A stretch of 64,000 nucleotides of DNA. Source: Kutzneria viridogrisea (GTDB lineage: Bacteria; Actinomycetota; Actinomycetes; Mycobacteriales; Pseudonocardiaceae). Below the pieces are notes generated by a model that did not search any database, was not told the DNA's origin, and worked only from the letters and a program-made list of their open reading frames with translations. The translations under genes and the position numbers were made by a program. The stretch is taken from assembly GCA_014138725.1 (NCBI GenBank), contig JACJID010000004.1:868001-932000 (forward strand), given 5' to 3'. Shown piece after piece: positions 40,558 through 52,414 of this stretch (the stretch's first letter is position 1; every line of letters starts with the position of its first letter).

Positions 40558-41408
40558 CACTCGACCCTTCGCAGACCGGCCAGGACCGCCACGCCTTGTC
40601 ATCGGCACTCAAGGGGCTTCGCAAAGCCTCTGGATTGTCAGGCGCAAGGCTGGCGATCCGCTGCGGCATGAGTCAATCCAAAATATCGCGCATTGAAAAT
40701 GGTCGCCTTCGGGCGTCCATCATGGACGTCCAACTGATACTCGAAGCTCTCAAAGTCGACACCGAGACGGCCGATCACGTTCTGGAGCTGGCACGAGTTG
40801 CAAGCGCGGAGTATCAAAGCGTACGAGCCTCAGTGCGAAGAGGTTTGCAACATCGGCAAGCCGAACTGGCCACACTTGAGTCCGAAGCTCGGCATATTCG
40901 ACACTTCTTGCCGAGTCTTGTGACAGGACTTCTGCAAACCCACGACTACATGCAAGCAGCAATGAACCCTCCCGTCAACCCGGTCGAGGGCGACACATCC
41001 AAAGCGATTGAGCGCAAGTTGAGGCGTCAGTCAGTCCTACACAACAATGAAAAGCGCTTCGACTTCTTGCTCACAGAATCCGCGATCCGGTGGAGGCTTT
41101 CCAGCCCCTCCGTACTGAGACTACAGGTTGACCACCTGATTGCAGTTTCCAAGCTTCCCAGCGTGCGTCTCAGCGTGCTCCCCCTGTCAGCCCACGTGCC
41201 AGATGGAGCGTTCCACACTTTTGTTCTCTACGACAAGAAGCTGGTAACGGCCGAACTCTTCTCGGGGCGGCTCGTCTTGAGAGACTTGAAGGACGTCAAC
41301 TACTACTCCGACGTCTTCGACTTCTTCTTTGGTTTAGCCGAACATGGAGACTCGGCGCGAGGCTTCCTCAGATCGATCTCTGATGGCTTTATGCGTCTTC
41401 GAGACTAG
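40554..41408 (+). CDS. XRE-type HTH regulator with DUF5753 domain
   Basis: A 284-residue Scr1-like regulator. The N-terminal HTH reads LRKASGLSGARLAIRCGMSQ then SKISRIENGR, and the DUF5753 domain has HFLPSLVTGLLQTHDYMQA and VRLSVLPLSAHVPDGAFHTF. Such proteins control development or partner small DUF397-like proteins in Streptomyces. TTG 40554 is the favoured start because it forms a TTGA overlap with the DUF6879 stop and gives a normal length; upstream starts are possible. Codon use differs from the surrounding chromosome. Confidence 0.8.
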   Translation: MTLDPSQTGQDRHALSSALKGLRKASGLSGARLAIRCGMSQSKISRIENGRLRASIMDVQLILEALKVDTETADHVLELARVASAEYQSVRASVRRGLQHRQAELATLESEARHIRHFLPSLVTGLLQTHDYMQAAMNPPVNPVEGDTSKAIERKLRRQSVLHNNEKRFDFLLTESAIRWRLSSPSVLRLQVDHLIAVSKLPSVRLSVLPLSAHVPDGAFHTFVLYDKKLVTAELFSGRLVLRDLKDVNYYSDVFDFFFGLAEHGDSARGFLRSISDGFMRLRD

Positions 41409-41455
41409 AACTCGCATCGGCCAGTGACCTTCTTCTACGTTGGTGCCGTGGTCGT

Positions 41456-41482
41456 GCCGAACGGCCCCCCGGTTCGTTCGGC
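41456..41482. terminator. Hairpin after the HTH regulator
   Basis: GCCGAACG (41456-41463) and CGTTCGGC (41475-41482) form a perfect 8-bp stem with an 11-nt loop. It lies 48 nt after the HTH stop and 36 nt before the next small gene, so it probably ends the three-gene transcript. No T-run follows. Confidence 0.5.
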
Positions 41483-41517
41483 GCGGCCCTACCAATCCAA
41501 CAGGGAGAGGGTTTCTC

Positions 41518-41670
41518 GTGTCCATGGATGATGACCTGGCGCAGTTTCGGCGCCTGCTCTTGTCGGGGTCCCTCATCGTCCTGACGTCTATTGCCTGCCT
41601 GGCTATCTGGTTGCAGGTGCTGTGGCCGTACGTGGAGGACGCGCGAATTGGCCGCCGGTTGTCGACCTGA
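41518..41670 (+). CDS. Small single-pass membrane protein
   Basis: A 50-residue protein with one strong membrane helix (LLLSGSLIVLTSIACLAIWL) after an acidic start (MDDDLAQFRR) and a short basic C-terminus. GGGAGAGG lies 7 nt before GTG 41518; the ATG at 41524 is an alternative. It is not recognised. A single-helix peptide of this kind could be a membrane anchor, a toxin-like peptide or a small regulator. Confidence 0.55.
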   Translation: MSMDDDLAQFRRLLLSGSLIVLTSIACLAIWLQVLWPYVEDARIGRRLST

Positions 41671-41843
41671 TTATTGGGTCCGGGTGAGGCGTACACCGAC
41701 GCCTCAGCCACCAACCCGAGTTTCCTGACGGGCCTGAGTCTGATTGTCCATCAGCAGCGCGGAGACGAACTCGACTCATCCGACGGGAAGCACAGAAAAG
41801 GCTCATAACCCAAACTGGGAAAGTCTCATAATTGGGGGTTCTG

Positions 41844-42050
41844 ATGATTGGCTATCGATTGATCACGGGCATGGGGACGGACCTTCCTTCATCGCCCCAT
41901 ATGGCGGCCGGTAAGGGTGGTGCCGGCACCGGACCAACCAGCGGTCACGGAAAGGAGGCAGCTCAGAGAACGCCGGTCAGCAAGAACCCGGCGCCGCAGC
42001 CCCGACCGATTCAGCCGGACCCCAGGAAAGACCCTGGAGCCGATGACTGA
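41844..42050 (+). CDS. Small Gly/Pro-rich hypothetical protein
   Basis: A 68-residue frame with ATG 41844 behind a GGGGG stretch. The N-terminus is GYRLITGMGTDL, then the chain is Gly-, Lys- and Pro-rich (NPAPQPRPIQPDPRKD) and probably disordered. No family is recognised. Coding status is uncertain; support comes from the ribosome site and the 8-nt overlap with the next small frame. Confidence 0.4.
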   Translation: MIGYRLITGMGTDLPSSPHMAAGKGGAGTGPTSGHGKEAAQRTPVSKNPAPQPRPIQPDPRKDPGADD

Positions 42051-42219
42051 CGATGAGGAGCCCAGACGGCAACGGGAGTGCGTTGCACGCGGTGGATGGG
42101 GTGAGGTGGCACTGAGTTACCCGCCGCAGCAGCCACGGGGATCGAGTGGCCCAGGGCGGCCGATCTGGTCACGCCTGTACCGCTACCCGCTCCGCGACGA
42201 CGAGGATTCAGTCGGCTGA
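42043..42219 (+). CDS. Small hypothetical protein
   Basis: A 58-residue frame beginning MTDDEEPRRQRECVARGG at 42043, with GGAG just upstream and inside the end of the preceding small frame. It contains WGEVALSYPPQQP and ends in an acidic tail. Not recognised. It overlaps the convergent coiled-coil gene by 12 nt. Confidence 0.38.
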   Translation: MTDDEEPRRQRECVARGGWGEVALSYPPQQPRGSSGPGRPIWSRLYRYPLRDDEDSVG

Positions 42220-42387
42220 ACTGGGAGTGCGGCCCCGCAACAGAGTCAGGATTTCCTGAACGTCGTGCCGCAACTGGGTGACGTCCTTGCTTACCTGTTC
42301 CCAGGCGGCGATATTGCCGCCTTCATGCTCGGCCAGCCGAGCTTCCAGGGCTTTGATCCTCAACTCGATCTTGTTCGAGATCGTCAT
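42208..42387 (-). CDS. Small coiled-coil protein
   Basis: A 59-residue protein made of two amphipathic helices with heptad spacing (IELRIKALEARLAEHEGG and VSKDVTQLRHDVQEILTLL), so probably an oligomeric coiled coil. No family is assigned. The ATG at 42387 is preceded by AGGG; a longer frame runs upstream into the direct repeat and looks spurious. It is the only minus-strand gene of the island. Confidence 0.6.
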   Translation of the reverse strand: MTISNKIELRIKALEARLAEHEGGNIAAWEQVSKDVTQLRHDVQEILTLLRGRTPSSAD

Positions 42388-42512
42388 ATCGAACACCCTA
42401 TCGAATAATGAGCGTTGACGCACCCCGAGACGCGAGGAGACTACGCCAGTCCGAAGGCTGACGGAGTCTGGCCATGTACACAAATCCACTGTGGACTGTC
42501 CATAGTGTCGGT

Positions 42513-42622
42513 CCGAACAGGAGATCGGCCTGACCCGCCTGCGCGAGGTGGCGACCCGCCGCATGGGCACCGGCCCCCGCCCCTGGTGGTGGACCTACCG
42601 GGTACGCCTGGCCGTGCGCTGA
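42513..42622 (+). pseudogene. 3' fragment of the methyltransferase gene
   Basis: The last 36 codons of the gene at 38849 (EQEIGLTRLREVATRRMG then WWWTYRVRLAVR, stop 42620-42622) without start, ribosome site or catalytic part. It is a non-functional leftover inside the right direct repeat. Confidence 0.9.
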
Positions 42623-42706
42623 ACCACGAACACGCCGCACCGGAACGTCCGACACGCCGTACCGGAAGCGCCGACACGCGCGACAGGACGGGACTCGGCC
42701 TCCGCA
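42513..42706. repeat. 194-bp direct repeat, right copy
   Basis: Identical to 39498-39691. This copy runs straight into the full five-unit 21-bp array, while the left copy stops after the first unit. It is therefore the copy in native downstream context, and the left copy was probably brought in or duplicated with the island. Confidence 0.93.
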
Positions 42707-42781
42707 AAGCGGGACTCACGTGCGGGCCAGCGGGACTCGCGCTACTGAGGGCGGGACTCGCGCTACTGAGGGCGGGACTCG
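42688..42781. repeat. 21-bp phased array of GCGGGACTCG cores (5 units)
   Basis: Cores start at 42688, 42709, 42730, 42751 and 42772, each exactly 21 bp apart. The last core lies in the 3' end of the methyltransferase gene at 42763 and encodes its terminal GESRPQ. It is the longest of the three arrays in the window. Confidence 0.85.
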
Positions 42782-43527
42782 CCGGGTTTGCGGTAGATCC
42801 GGTACGAGACGACTCGCTCGTGGGTGATCGGCGCGTCGGGGTCGAGCCCGGACTCGGTGAGCACCTGGTCGGCCACCGGGCGCAGCACGGTCAGGTCCTG
42901 GCCCGGTTGCCAGGCGTAGGTGTGGTTGGCGGCGTCGGTCACGGCCTGCCGGGGTGTGCCGGTCACGTCGAACCGGTACTCCACGACCTCGGGCTCAATG
43001 CCCAGTTCGGCGTCGACGGCCTCGACACCACGTGGTTCGTGCACGTGGTGGGCGCCACGCAGGCCGAGCCGTTCCCCCGCGTCGAAGACCTGGTCGCGCA
43101 GGCTCGCCAACTGGTTGGCGTAGAGCCGCCCACCGAGGGTCAGGCACAGCGCCCCGCCGGGGACGAGCACGCGCAGGGCCTCGGCCAGGGCGAACCGCCA
43201 GTCGGGCACGTGGTGCAGGACCCGGGCGAGGTGCACGCCGGTCACCGACTTGGCGCCGATGGGCAGCTCGCAGGCCGAACCCAGCACGAAGGGTGCTGCC
43301 GGGGCGTGCGGGCCACGCATGTCCACCACGTCGAGCAGCAGCACGGGCACGCCGCGCGCGACCAGCTCGGCGGAGACCGCTCCGGTGCCAATGCCCACAT
43401 CGAGCACGGGGCCGGGGCCCAGTTCCGCGCGGAGCCGACCGTAGAGCTGGTCCGCGACCTGAACAGGCATCTGCCGCTGGTGGTCGGGACCACCAGCGGC
43501 AGATGTCGGTGCGGAACCGGTCCTCAC
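42763..43527 (-). CDS. SAM-dependent methyltransferase (class I)
   Basis: A methyltransferase with the SAM motif [20 protein letters not shown], a DVVDMRG acidic loop and [20 protein letters not shown]. The substrate is unknown. Two starts are possible: GTG 43527 overlaps the metK stop (GTGA) and gives 254 residues, while ATG 43470 begins right at the domain ([13 protein letters not shown], 235 residues). A perfect 18-bp-arm palindrome at 43468-43505 covers the stretch between them and could be the metK terminator, which would favour the shorter form. Confidence 0.85.
   Translation of the reverse strand: MRTGSAPTSAAGGPDHQRQMPVQVADQLYGRLRAELGPGPVLDVGIGTGAVSAELVARGVPVLLLDVVDMRGPHAPAAPFVLGSACELPIGAKSVTGVHLARVLHHVPDWRFALAEALRVLVPGGALCLTLGGRLYANQLASLRDQVFDAGERLGLRGAHHVHEPRGVEAVDAELGIEPEVVEYRFDVTGTPRQAVTDAANHTYAWQPGQDLTVLRPVADQVLTESGLDPDAPITHERVVSYRIYRKPGESRPQ
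43468..43505. terminator. Strong palindrome behind metK
   Basis: CATCTGCCGCTGGTGGTC (43468-43485) and GACCACCAGCGGCAGATG (43488-43505) are perfectly complementary with two bases between. It starts 19 nt after the metK stop in the sense of transcription. Either it ends the metK transcript, or it is translated as part of the next gene. Confidence 0.65.
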
Positions 43528-44726
43528 GCGCCAGCGGCGGTCTTCAGGGCGGCGGCGCGGTCGGTGCTCTCCCAGGGCAGGTCCACGTCGGTACGGCCGA
43601 AGTGGCCGTACGCCGCGGTCTGCGCGTAGATCGGGCGCAGCAGGTCCAGGTCGCGGATGATCGCGGCCGGACGCAGGTCGAACACCTCGGAGATCGCCTG
43701 CTGGATCTTCGTGGGGTCCACGGTCTCGGTGCCGAAGGTCTCCACGAACAGGCCCACCGGTGCGGCCTTGCCGATCGCGTAGGCCACCTGCACCTCAGCA
43801 CGCGTGGCCAGGCCCGCGGCGACGACGTTCTTGGCCACCCAGCGCATCGCGTACGCGGCCGAGCGGTCCACCTTCGACGGGTCCTTGCCCGAGAACGCGC
43901 CACCACCGTGCCGGGACATGCCACCGTAGGTGTCGACGATGATCTTGCGGCCGGTCAGGCCCGCGTCGCCCATCGGACCACCGATGACGAACCGGCCGGT
44001 CGGGTTGACCAGCAGCCGCACGTTCTCGGTGTCCAGGGTCAGCTCGGCCAGCTCCGGCAGCACGACCTGCTCGCGCACGTCCACCGCGAGCAGCTTGTCC
44101 AGGTCGATGCCCTCGGCGTGCTGCGAGGACACGACCACCGTGTCCAGGCGCACCGGCTGGTCACCGGCGTACTCGATGGTGACCTGGGTCTTGCCGTCCG
44201 GGCGCAGGTAGGGCAGCGCACCGTTCTTGCGGACCGCGGTCAGCCGCCGCGACAGGCGGTGCGCCAGCGCGATCGGCAGCGGCATCAGCTCCGGGGTGTC
44301 GGTGCAGGCGTAGCCGAACATCAGACCCTGGTCACCGGCACCCTGACGGGCGATCTCGTCCTCAGCGGACTCGACCCGGGACTCGTAGGCGGTGTCCACG
44401 CCTTGGGCGATGTCCGGGGACTGCGACCCGATGGCCACGTTCACGCCACAGGAGTTGCCGTCGAAGCCCTTGGCCGAGGAGTCGTAGCCGATCTCCAGGA
44501 TCTTCTCGCGGACGATGGTCGGGATGTCCGCGTAGGCCTCGGTGGTCACCTCACCCGCGACGTGCACCTGACCGGTCGTGATCAGGGTCTCCACCGCAAC
44601 GCGGCTGCGCGGGTCCTTGGACAGCAGGCCGTCGAGGATCGAATCACTGATCGCGTCGCAGATCTTGTCGGGGTGCCCCTCGGTCACCGACTCCGACGTG
44701 AACAGCCTCCGGCTGTGTTGGCTCAC
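43524..44726 (-). CDS. metK: S-adenosylmethionine synthetase
   Basis: The 400-residue enzyme makes SAM from methionine and ATP. Signatures seen are [31 protein letters not shown] and [19 protein letters not shown]. The GTG at 44726 ([13 protein letters not shown]) was preferred to the ATG at 44744 because GAGGAG lies 4 nt before it. It follows coaBC after 106 nt that contain two hairpins but no SAM riboswitch I recognise. Two SAM-dependent methyltransferases lie downstream. Confidence 0.96.
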   Translation of the reverse strand: MSQHSRRLFTSESVTEGHPDKICDAISDSILDGLLSKDPRSRVAVETLITTGQVHVAGEVTTEAYADIPTIVREKILEIGYDSSAKGFDGNSCGVNVAIGSQSPDIAQGVDTAYESRVESAEDEIARQGAGDQGLMFGYACTDTPELMPLPIALAHRLSRRLTAVRKNGALPYLRPDGKTQVTIEYAGDQPVRLDTVVVSSQHAEGIDLDKLLAVDVREQVVLPELAELTLDTENVRLLVNPTGRFVIGGPMGDAGLTGRKIIVDTYGGMSRHGGGAFSGKDPSKVDRSAAYAMRWVAKNVVAAGLATRAEVQVAYAIGKAAPVGLFVETFGTETVDPTKIQQAISEVFDLRPAAIIRDLDLLRPIYAQTAAYGHFGRTDVDLPWESTDRAAALKTAAGA

Positions 44727-44801
44727 GACTCTCCTCGCAACCATCCAGGGCGGGCGTGCGCCGCCCGCTCTTGTACATCAAGTTTTCGCATGTCAAGCCA
44801 G

Positions 44802-44832
44802 CCCCAGGTTTCGGCGTTCACAGTACCTGGGG
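44802..44832. terminator. Hairpin immediately after coaBC
   Basis: CCCCAGGT (44802-44809) and ACCTGGGG (44825-44832) form a perfect 8-bp stem with a 15-nt loop, next to the coaBC stop at 44833. A TTGACA-like -35 element on the minus strand (44790-44795) just after it suggests that metK has its own promoter. Confidence 0.55.
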
Positions 44833-46086
44833 TCACTCAAGACGAGCGCAAGAATCGAGCAAGGGCAAGATCGCGTTCCACACCGCGACCGCCAGTTGCG
44901 TTTTCGAGCCATGTGGGATAGGGGTCTCGGACCCGTCGGCGGCCAGCAGCCAGCCCGCGTTGTCCTCCACCTCGAACGCTTTGCCGTCGCCGACCGCGTT
45001 GACCACCAGCAGGTCACAGCCCTTGCGGCCCAGTTTGGCACGGCCGTGGTGCAGCACGTCCCCGGTGGCGTCCCCGGTCTCGGCGGCGAAACCCACCACG
45101 ACCTGACCGGCGGGGCGGGCCTTGACCAGTTCCACCAGGATGTCCGGGTTGGTGGTCAGCTTGATCGGGGCCGGTTCCTGCCCGGACTTCTTGATTTTCG
45201 AGTCGGACAGGGCAACCGGCCGAAAATCGGCGACAGCGGCGGCCATCACCACCACGTCGGCCCCCGCGGACTCGGCGTGCATCGCGTCGCGCAGCTCGCG
45301 GGCGGAACCGACGCGCAGCACGCGGGCGCCCGCGGGATCCGCCAGGTCGGCGGTGTTGCCCGCGACCAGGGTGACCTCGGCCCCGCGCTGCGCGGCGACC
45401 CTGGCCAGCGCGTAGCCCTGCTTGCCCGAGGAGCGGTTGCCCAGGAAGCGCACGGGGTCCAGCGGCTCACGGGTGCCGCCCGCGGAGACCACGACCTTGC
45501 GGCCGACCAGGTCACGGGGCAGCGCGGTGGGCTCGGCCAGCAGCAGCCTGGCCAGCTCCACGATCTCGGCGGGCTCGGCGAGGCGGCCCTTGCCGGTGTC
45601 GGCACCGGTCAACCGCCCGCTGGCGGGCTCGGCGACCACGGTGCCGCGGGAGCGCAGCGTGGCCACGTTGGCCTGGGTGGCGGCGTGCTCCCACATCTCG
45701 GTGTGCATCGCGGGCACCATCAGCACCGGGCAGCGCGCGGTGAGCAGGGTGGCGGTCAGCAGGTCGTCGGCGAGGCCGTGCGCGGCCTTGGCCAGCAGGT
45801 CCGCCGTGGCGGGCACGACCACGACCAGGTCGGCGGTCTGCCCGATGCGCACGTGCGGGACCTCGGGCACGTCGGCGAACACGCCGGTGGCCACCGGCTG
45901 GCCGGACAGCGCCTCGAAGGTGGCCGCGCCGACGAACCGCAGCGCCGCCTCGGTGGGCACCACGCGGACGCGGTGGCCGGATTCGGTGAGCCTGCGCAGC
46001 ACCTCGCACGCCTTGTAGGCGGCGATGCCACCGCCGACCCCGAGCACGACCCTCGGCCGCGACTCGGGATCGACGTCCTGGCTCAC
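44833..46086 (-). CDS. coaBC: Phosphopantothenoylcysteine decarboxylase/synthetase
   Basis: A 417-residue fusion for coenzyme A synthesis. The N-terminal flavin-dependent CoaC half has [20 protein letters not shown] and [11 protein letters not shown] (the PAMH form usual in actinobacteria). The C-terminal CoaB half has [20 protein letters not shown] then [10 protein letters not shown] and [10 protein letters not shown]. It overlaps rpoZ by 4 nt in the conserved mihF-gmk-rpoZ-coaBC-metK order. Confidence 0.96.
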   Translation of the reverse strand: MSQDVDPESRPRVVLGVGGGIAAYKACEVLRRLTESGHRVRVVPTEAALRFVGAATFEALSGQPVATGVFADVPEVPHVRIGQTADLVVVVPATADLLAKAAHGLADDLLTATLLTARCPVLMVPAMHTEMWEHAATQANVATLRSRGTVVAEPASGRLTGADTGKGRLAEPAEIVELARLLLAEPTALPRDLVGRKVVVSAGGTREPLDPVRFLGNRSSGKQGYALARVAAQRGAEVTLVAGNTADLADPAGARVLRVGSARELRDAMHAESAGADVVVMAAAVADFRPVALSDSKIKKSGQEPAPIKLTTNPDILVELVKARPAGQVVVGFAAETGDATGDVLHHGRAKLGRKGCDLLVVNAVGDGKAFEVEDNAGWLLAADGSETPIPHGSKTQLAVAVWNAILPLLDSCARLE

Positions 46087-46376
46087 TCGCCCTCGGTGTG
46101 CTCGAGCATGCCTGCGTGGATCTCACGCAGGGCGATGGACAGCGGCTTCTCGCGGGGGCCGGGCTCGACCAGCGGACCCACGTACTCCAGCAGGCCCTCG
46201 CCGAGCTGGGCGTAGTAGTCGTTGATCTGGCGAGCGCGCTTGGCCGAGTAGATCACCAGCGCGTACTTCGAGCTGACCTGCTCCAGCAGGTCGTCGATCG
46301 GCGGGTTGGTGATGCCCTCCGGGGTGCTGGCGGGCTCCCCGACGGCGGCAAGGTGGGACGGGATGGTCACTCGCAA
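46083..46376 (-). CDS. rpoZ: RNA polymerase omega subunit
   Basis: The 97-residue protein has the omega core [20 protein letters not shown] then [18 protein letters not shown] and a C-terminal [11 protein letters not shown]. It helps fold and assemble the beta-prime subunit. It lies 24 nt after the gmk stop and overlaps coaBC by 4 nt. Confidence 0.96.
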   Translation of the reverse strand: MRVTIPSHLAAVGEPASTPEGITNPPIDDLLEQVSSKYALVIYSAKRARQINDYYAQLGEGLLEYVGPLVEPGPREKPLSIALREIHAGMLEHTEGE

Positions 46377-46400
46377 CGCTCCTGCGGATCGGTCGTGGCG

Positions 46401-47018
46401 TCAGGCACCGGTGTGGGAGCCGACTACCAAGGTTAGCAACTCGCGGGCGGCGGTCCGAACATCGGAGTTCACGACGACCTCGTCGAACTCCTCCTCGGCC
46501 GCCAGTTCGCCCTTGGCGACCTCCAGCCGCCGGGCCACCACGGCCGGGTCCTCGGTGCCCCGGCCGGTGAGCCGGACCACCAGCTCCTCCCAGGACGGGG
46601 GCATCAGCATCACCAGCTGGGCCTGCGGCATGGCGCTGCGCACCTGCCGCGCGCCCTGCAGCTCGATCTCCAGGATCGCCGGCACGCCCTGGTCCAGGGC
46701 CTGCTCGACGGGACCACGCGGGGTGCCGTAGTGGTTGCCCGCGTACTCCGCGTGCTCGAGCAGCTCGCCCTCGGCGACCATGCGCTTGAACTCCTCGAGC
46801 GGCACGAAGTGGTAGTGCTGTCCGTCGACCTCGCCGGGCCTGGGCTGCCGGGTGGTCACCGAGACGCTGTAGTACACCTCGGGCCCCAACTGGCGCAGCT
46901 CGGCGAGCACGCTGGACTTGCCGACCCCGGAGGGGCCGGAGACAACGGTGAGGCGGGGCCGGGCCGCGTGGCCCGGCCGCCGCTCAGTTCCGGTCACCTG
47001 TTCGGTCTCACTCGCCAC
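46401..47018 (-). CDS. gmk: Guanylate kinase
   Basis: The 205-residue enzyme phosphorylates GMP. The P-loop is [20 protein letters not shown]-binding segments are [20 protein letters not shown] and [16 protein letters not shown]. The first 11 nt overlap the mihF stop region. In actinobacteria it is coupled to mihF and rpoZ. Confidence 0.97.
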   Translation of the reverse strand: MASETEQVTGTERRPGHAARPRLTVVSGPSGVGKSSVLAELRQLGPEVYYSVSVTTRQPRPGEVDGQHYHFVPLEEFKRMVAEGELLEHAEYAGNHYGTPRGPVEQALDQGVPAILEIELQGARQVRSAMPQAQLVMLMPPSWEELVVRLTGRGTEDPAVVARRLEVAKGELAAEEEFDEVVVNSDVRTAARELLTLVVGSHTGA

Positions 47019-47325
47019 CGAACTCGGTGAGCAGCGCCTTGCGCTGACGGTCGCCCAGGCCGCGCAGACGACGGCTGGGGGCGATCTCCAGCCGCTCCAT
47101 GATCTGGGCCGCCCGGACCTTGCCGACGCCCGGCAGGGACTCCAGCAGCGCCGAGACCTTCATCTTGCCCAGTACCTCGTCGCTGTCAGCGGCGATCAGC
47201 ACGTCCTTCAGGTTGGTACCGCCCCGCTTGAGGCGCTCCTTGAGCTCAGCTCGGGCCCGACGGGCGGCAGCCGCCTTCTCCAGCGCTGCGGCCCGCTGCT
47301 CCTCGGTCAGCTGGGGAAGGGCCAC
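47008..47325 (-). CDS. mihF: Integration host factor, actinobacterial type
   Basis: A 105-residue nucleoid protein. The sequence [20 protein letters not shown] then [14 protein letters not shown] and [20 protein letters not shown] is diagnostic of the actinobacterial IHF family, a helix-two-turns-helix DNA binder unrelated to IHF alpha/beta. In Streptomyces the orthologue compacts DNA and affects sporulation. GTG 47325 follows GGAGGAG. Confidence 0.95.
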   Translation of the reverse strand: MALPQLTEEQRAAALEKAAAARRARAELKERLKRGGTNLKDVLIAADSDEVLGKMKVSALLESLPGVGKVRAAQIMERLEIAPSRRLRGLGDRQRKALLTEFGGE

Positions 47326-47677
47326 GATCTCCTCCGTGGTTTGGTTGTGTAGAAGTGGGATCGGTGCCGCGACCGTACCGACCACGCCACACCGGGGACA
47401 ACGCGGGGCCGTGCGGTCACCACGCAAACCAATGCGGTGACACCGGACCCACCCGGTTGGGTGTTCCTGGCGTGGAATCGGGAATCGCGACGTGGAGGAA
47501 GTACTACCAAGTACCCCCGACAGCCTGATCACCGCCTCCGGTGATGCGGGCTACACAGAGCGTGTGCTATGAGGCACGACATAGCGGTCCAAGATCGTGA
47601 TTTCTGCACTTCCGGGCGTGCTGACAAGGGGCTTTGGGGACGCAGCGTGTCCCCAAAGCCCCCTGCCTGACACCGGA
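47326..47677. promoter_or_regulatory. mihF upstream region
   Basis: The 352 nt between mihF (starts 47325) and pyrF (ends 47678) hold no convincing gene. Apart from the pyrF terminator at 47628-47662 there is a 6-bp dyad ATCACC/GGTGAT at 47528-47545 and an imperfect AGTACT repeat near 47500. The mihF promoter should be here. Confidence 0.5.
47628..47662. terminator. Terminator hairpin after pyrF
   Basis: GGGGCTTTGGGGAC (47628-47641) and GTCCCCAAAGCCCC (47649-47662) pair perfectly over 14 bp with a 7-nt loop. It starts 16 nt after the pyrF stop in transcription direction, so it ends the pyr operon. No T-run, as is usual in high-GC actinobacteria. Confidence 0.85.
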
Positions 47678-48504
47678 TCAGAGCAACTGCGCGACGGACT
47701 CCCCCGTGCGCAGCGCCGCCGCGCGCAGGGCCGCCACATCCGGCCCGTGCCGGAGCACGTCGCGCGAGGAGGCGGGCAGAACGGCGGGCAGCGCGTCGCC
47801 GAAAACGGCCCGGAGATCGGCCGCGGTGGCCCCCTGGGCGCCGAAACCAGGCGCCAGGAGGGGCCCGTTGAGCGCCGAGAGGTCGAGACCACTCCGTCCG
47901 ACGGTAGCGCCGACCACCAGTCCGACCGAGCCGAGCGGTACCGAACCGGCGTTGCGGGCCGCCGCGGCGTCCACTACGGCCTGTGCGGTCGTGCGCCCAG
48001 TGGTGTCTACCGCGCGCTGAACGGAGGCACCCTCCGGGTTGGAGGTCAGCGCGAGCACGAAGATCCCGCGCCCGGTCTGCCCGGCCAGGTCCAGTGCCGG
48101 GTCCAGCGAGCCGAAGCCCAGGTACGGCGAGACGGTGATCGCGTCGGCGGCCAGCGGGGAGCCCTCGGCCAGGTAGGCCTGGGCGTAGGCGGCCATCGTG
48201 GTGCCGATGTCGCCCCGCTTGACGTCCAGCAGGGTCAGCGCCCCGGCCTGGGCCGTCTCGGCCAGCACGCGCTCCAGCACCGCGACGCCGCGCGAGCCGT
48301 GCGCCTCGAAGAAGGCCGACTGCGGCTTGACCACGGCGACCTCCCCGGCGAAGGCCTCCACGCAGGTCAGCGCGAACCGCTCCAGCCCGGCCGCGTCCAC
48401 GGTCAGGCCCCAGTCGGTGAGCAGGCCGGGGTGCGGGTCGATGCCCACGCACAGCGGCCCGCGCTCGGCCACCCGCTCGGTCAGCCTGGCCCCGAACGGC
48501 GCCC

Positions 48505-48508
<4 letters not shown>
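47678..48508 (-). CDS. pyrF: Orotidine 5'-phosphate decarboxylase
   Basis: A 276-residue enzyme for the last step to UMP. It belongs to the longer actinobacterial type, with [17 protein letters not shown] at the start, [16 protein letters not shown], and the catalytic Asp-x-Lys-x-x-Asp pattern in [15 protein letters not shown]. It overlaps carB by 4 nt and is followed by a strong terminator hairpin, so it closes the pyr operon. Confidence 0.96.
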
Positions 48509-51790
<3,282 letters not shown>

Positions 51791-51807
<17 letters not shown>

Positions 51808-52414
51808 GGGATCCCTCACTTACCAGGCGACGGAGCCCGTCGCGGAAAACCTGAAAACTCTTGGAGCGGTTGGACTCGACGTCCATGTGCTCGGCGATGT
51901 CAGTGGCAGCCCGGACCTTGGCGAGCTTGCGCGGGTGGTAGCCACTGGACTGCAGGAGGTGCTCCAGTGCCTTGGACGCCTTGCCGGGAATCTCCTCCGG
52001 ATCGCGGTACTTCACCTGTCCGGCCAGGTCCCGTGACACCCTGGGGTAGGCGGCGCACAGGGCGGGCACGTCGCCGAAGAACCAGGCCTCCAGCTCGTCC
52101 ACGACGATCCGCTTGAGCACGACGTGCTGTGGCAATCCCGCTTCGGCCGCGCAGTCGGCAAGCACCTGCTTGAGCTCGACGCAGTTGTCGTCGTCGCGGT
52201 CGACGAGGACGACGATCCTGATCTCCTCCCAAGACATCCTGATCGCGAGACCGCGGAAGACACCCGGCAACCGCTTGAGCAGGTCGGGCTTACCCCGGAA
52301 GTCCTGGACCGAGAAGGACGTTCCCGGCACGATCCTGGGAACGAGGACGTCCAGGGCCACTTTGGCCGACGGCTCCTCGACCAGGATCGCCAGGGCGACA
52401 GCGAGATGGCTCAC
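51791..52414 (-). CDS. DUF4276 family protein, TOPRIM-like
   Basis: A 207-residue protein. It begins with [14 protein letters not shown] (conserved Glu13), followed by [13 protein letters not shown] (Asp72, 74-76) and [11 protein letters not shown] (Glu107, Glu109), then [20 protein letters not shown]. That order of acidic motifs is that of DUF4276, a TOPRIM-like fold with probable metal-dependent nuclease or nucleotidyl chemistry. GTG 52414 overlaps the ATPase stop (GTGA), and the gene's end overlaps carB by 17 nt. It is very likely the effector of a two-gene ATPase/TOPRIM-like system. The target is unknown. Confidence 0.8.

Noticed and set aside
39498-42706. Insertion sequence or prophage
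   Set aside because: No transposase, integrase, terminal inverted repeats or phage structural genes are in the segment, and a 194-bp target duplication is far too long for an IS.
42688-42781. CRISPR array
   Set aside because: The core is only 10 bp with 11-bp fillers, and no cas gene is present.
44727-44832. SAM riboswitch before metK
   Set aside because: The 106-nt leader has two simple hairpins but none of the conserved cores of SAM-I or SAM-IV that I could recognise.
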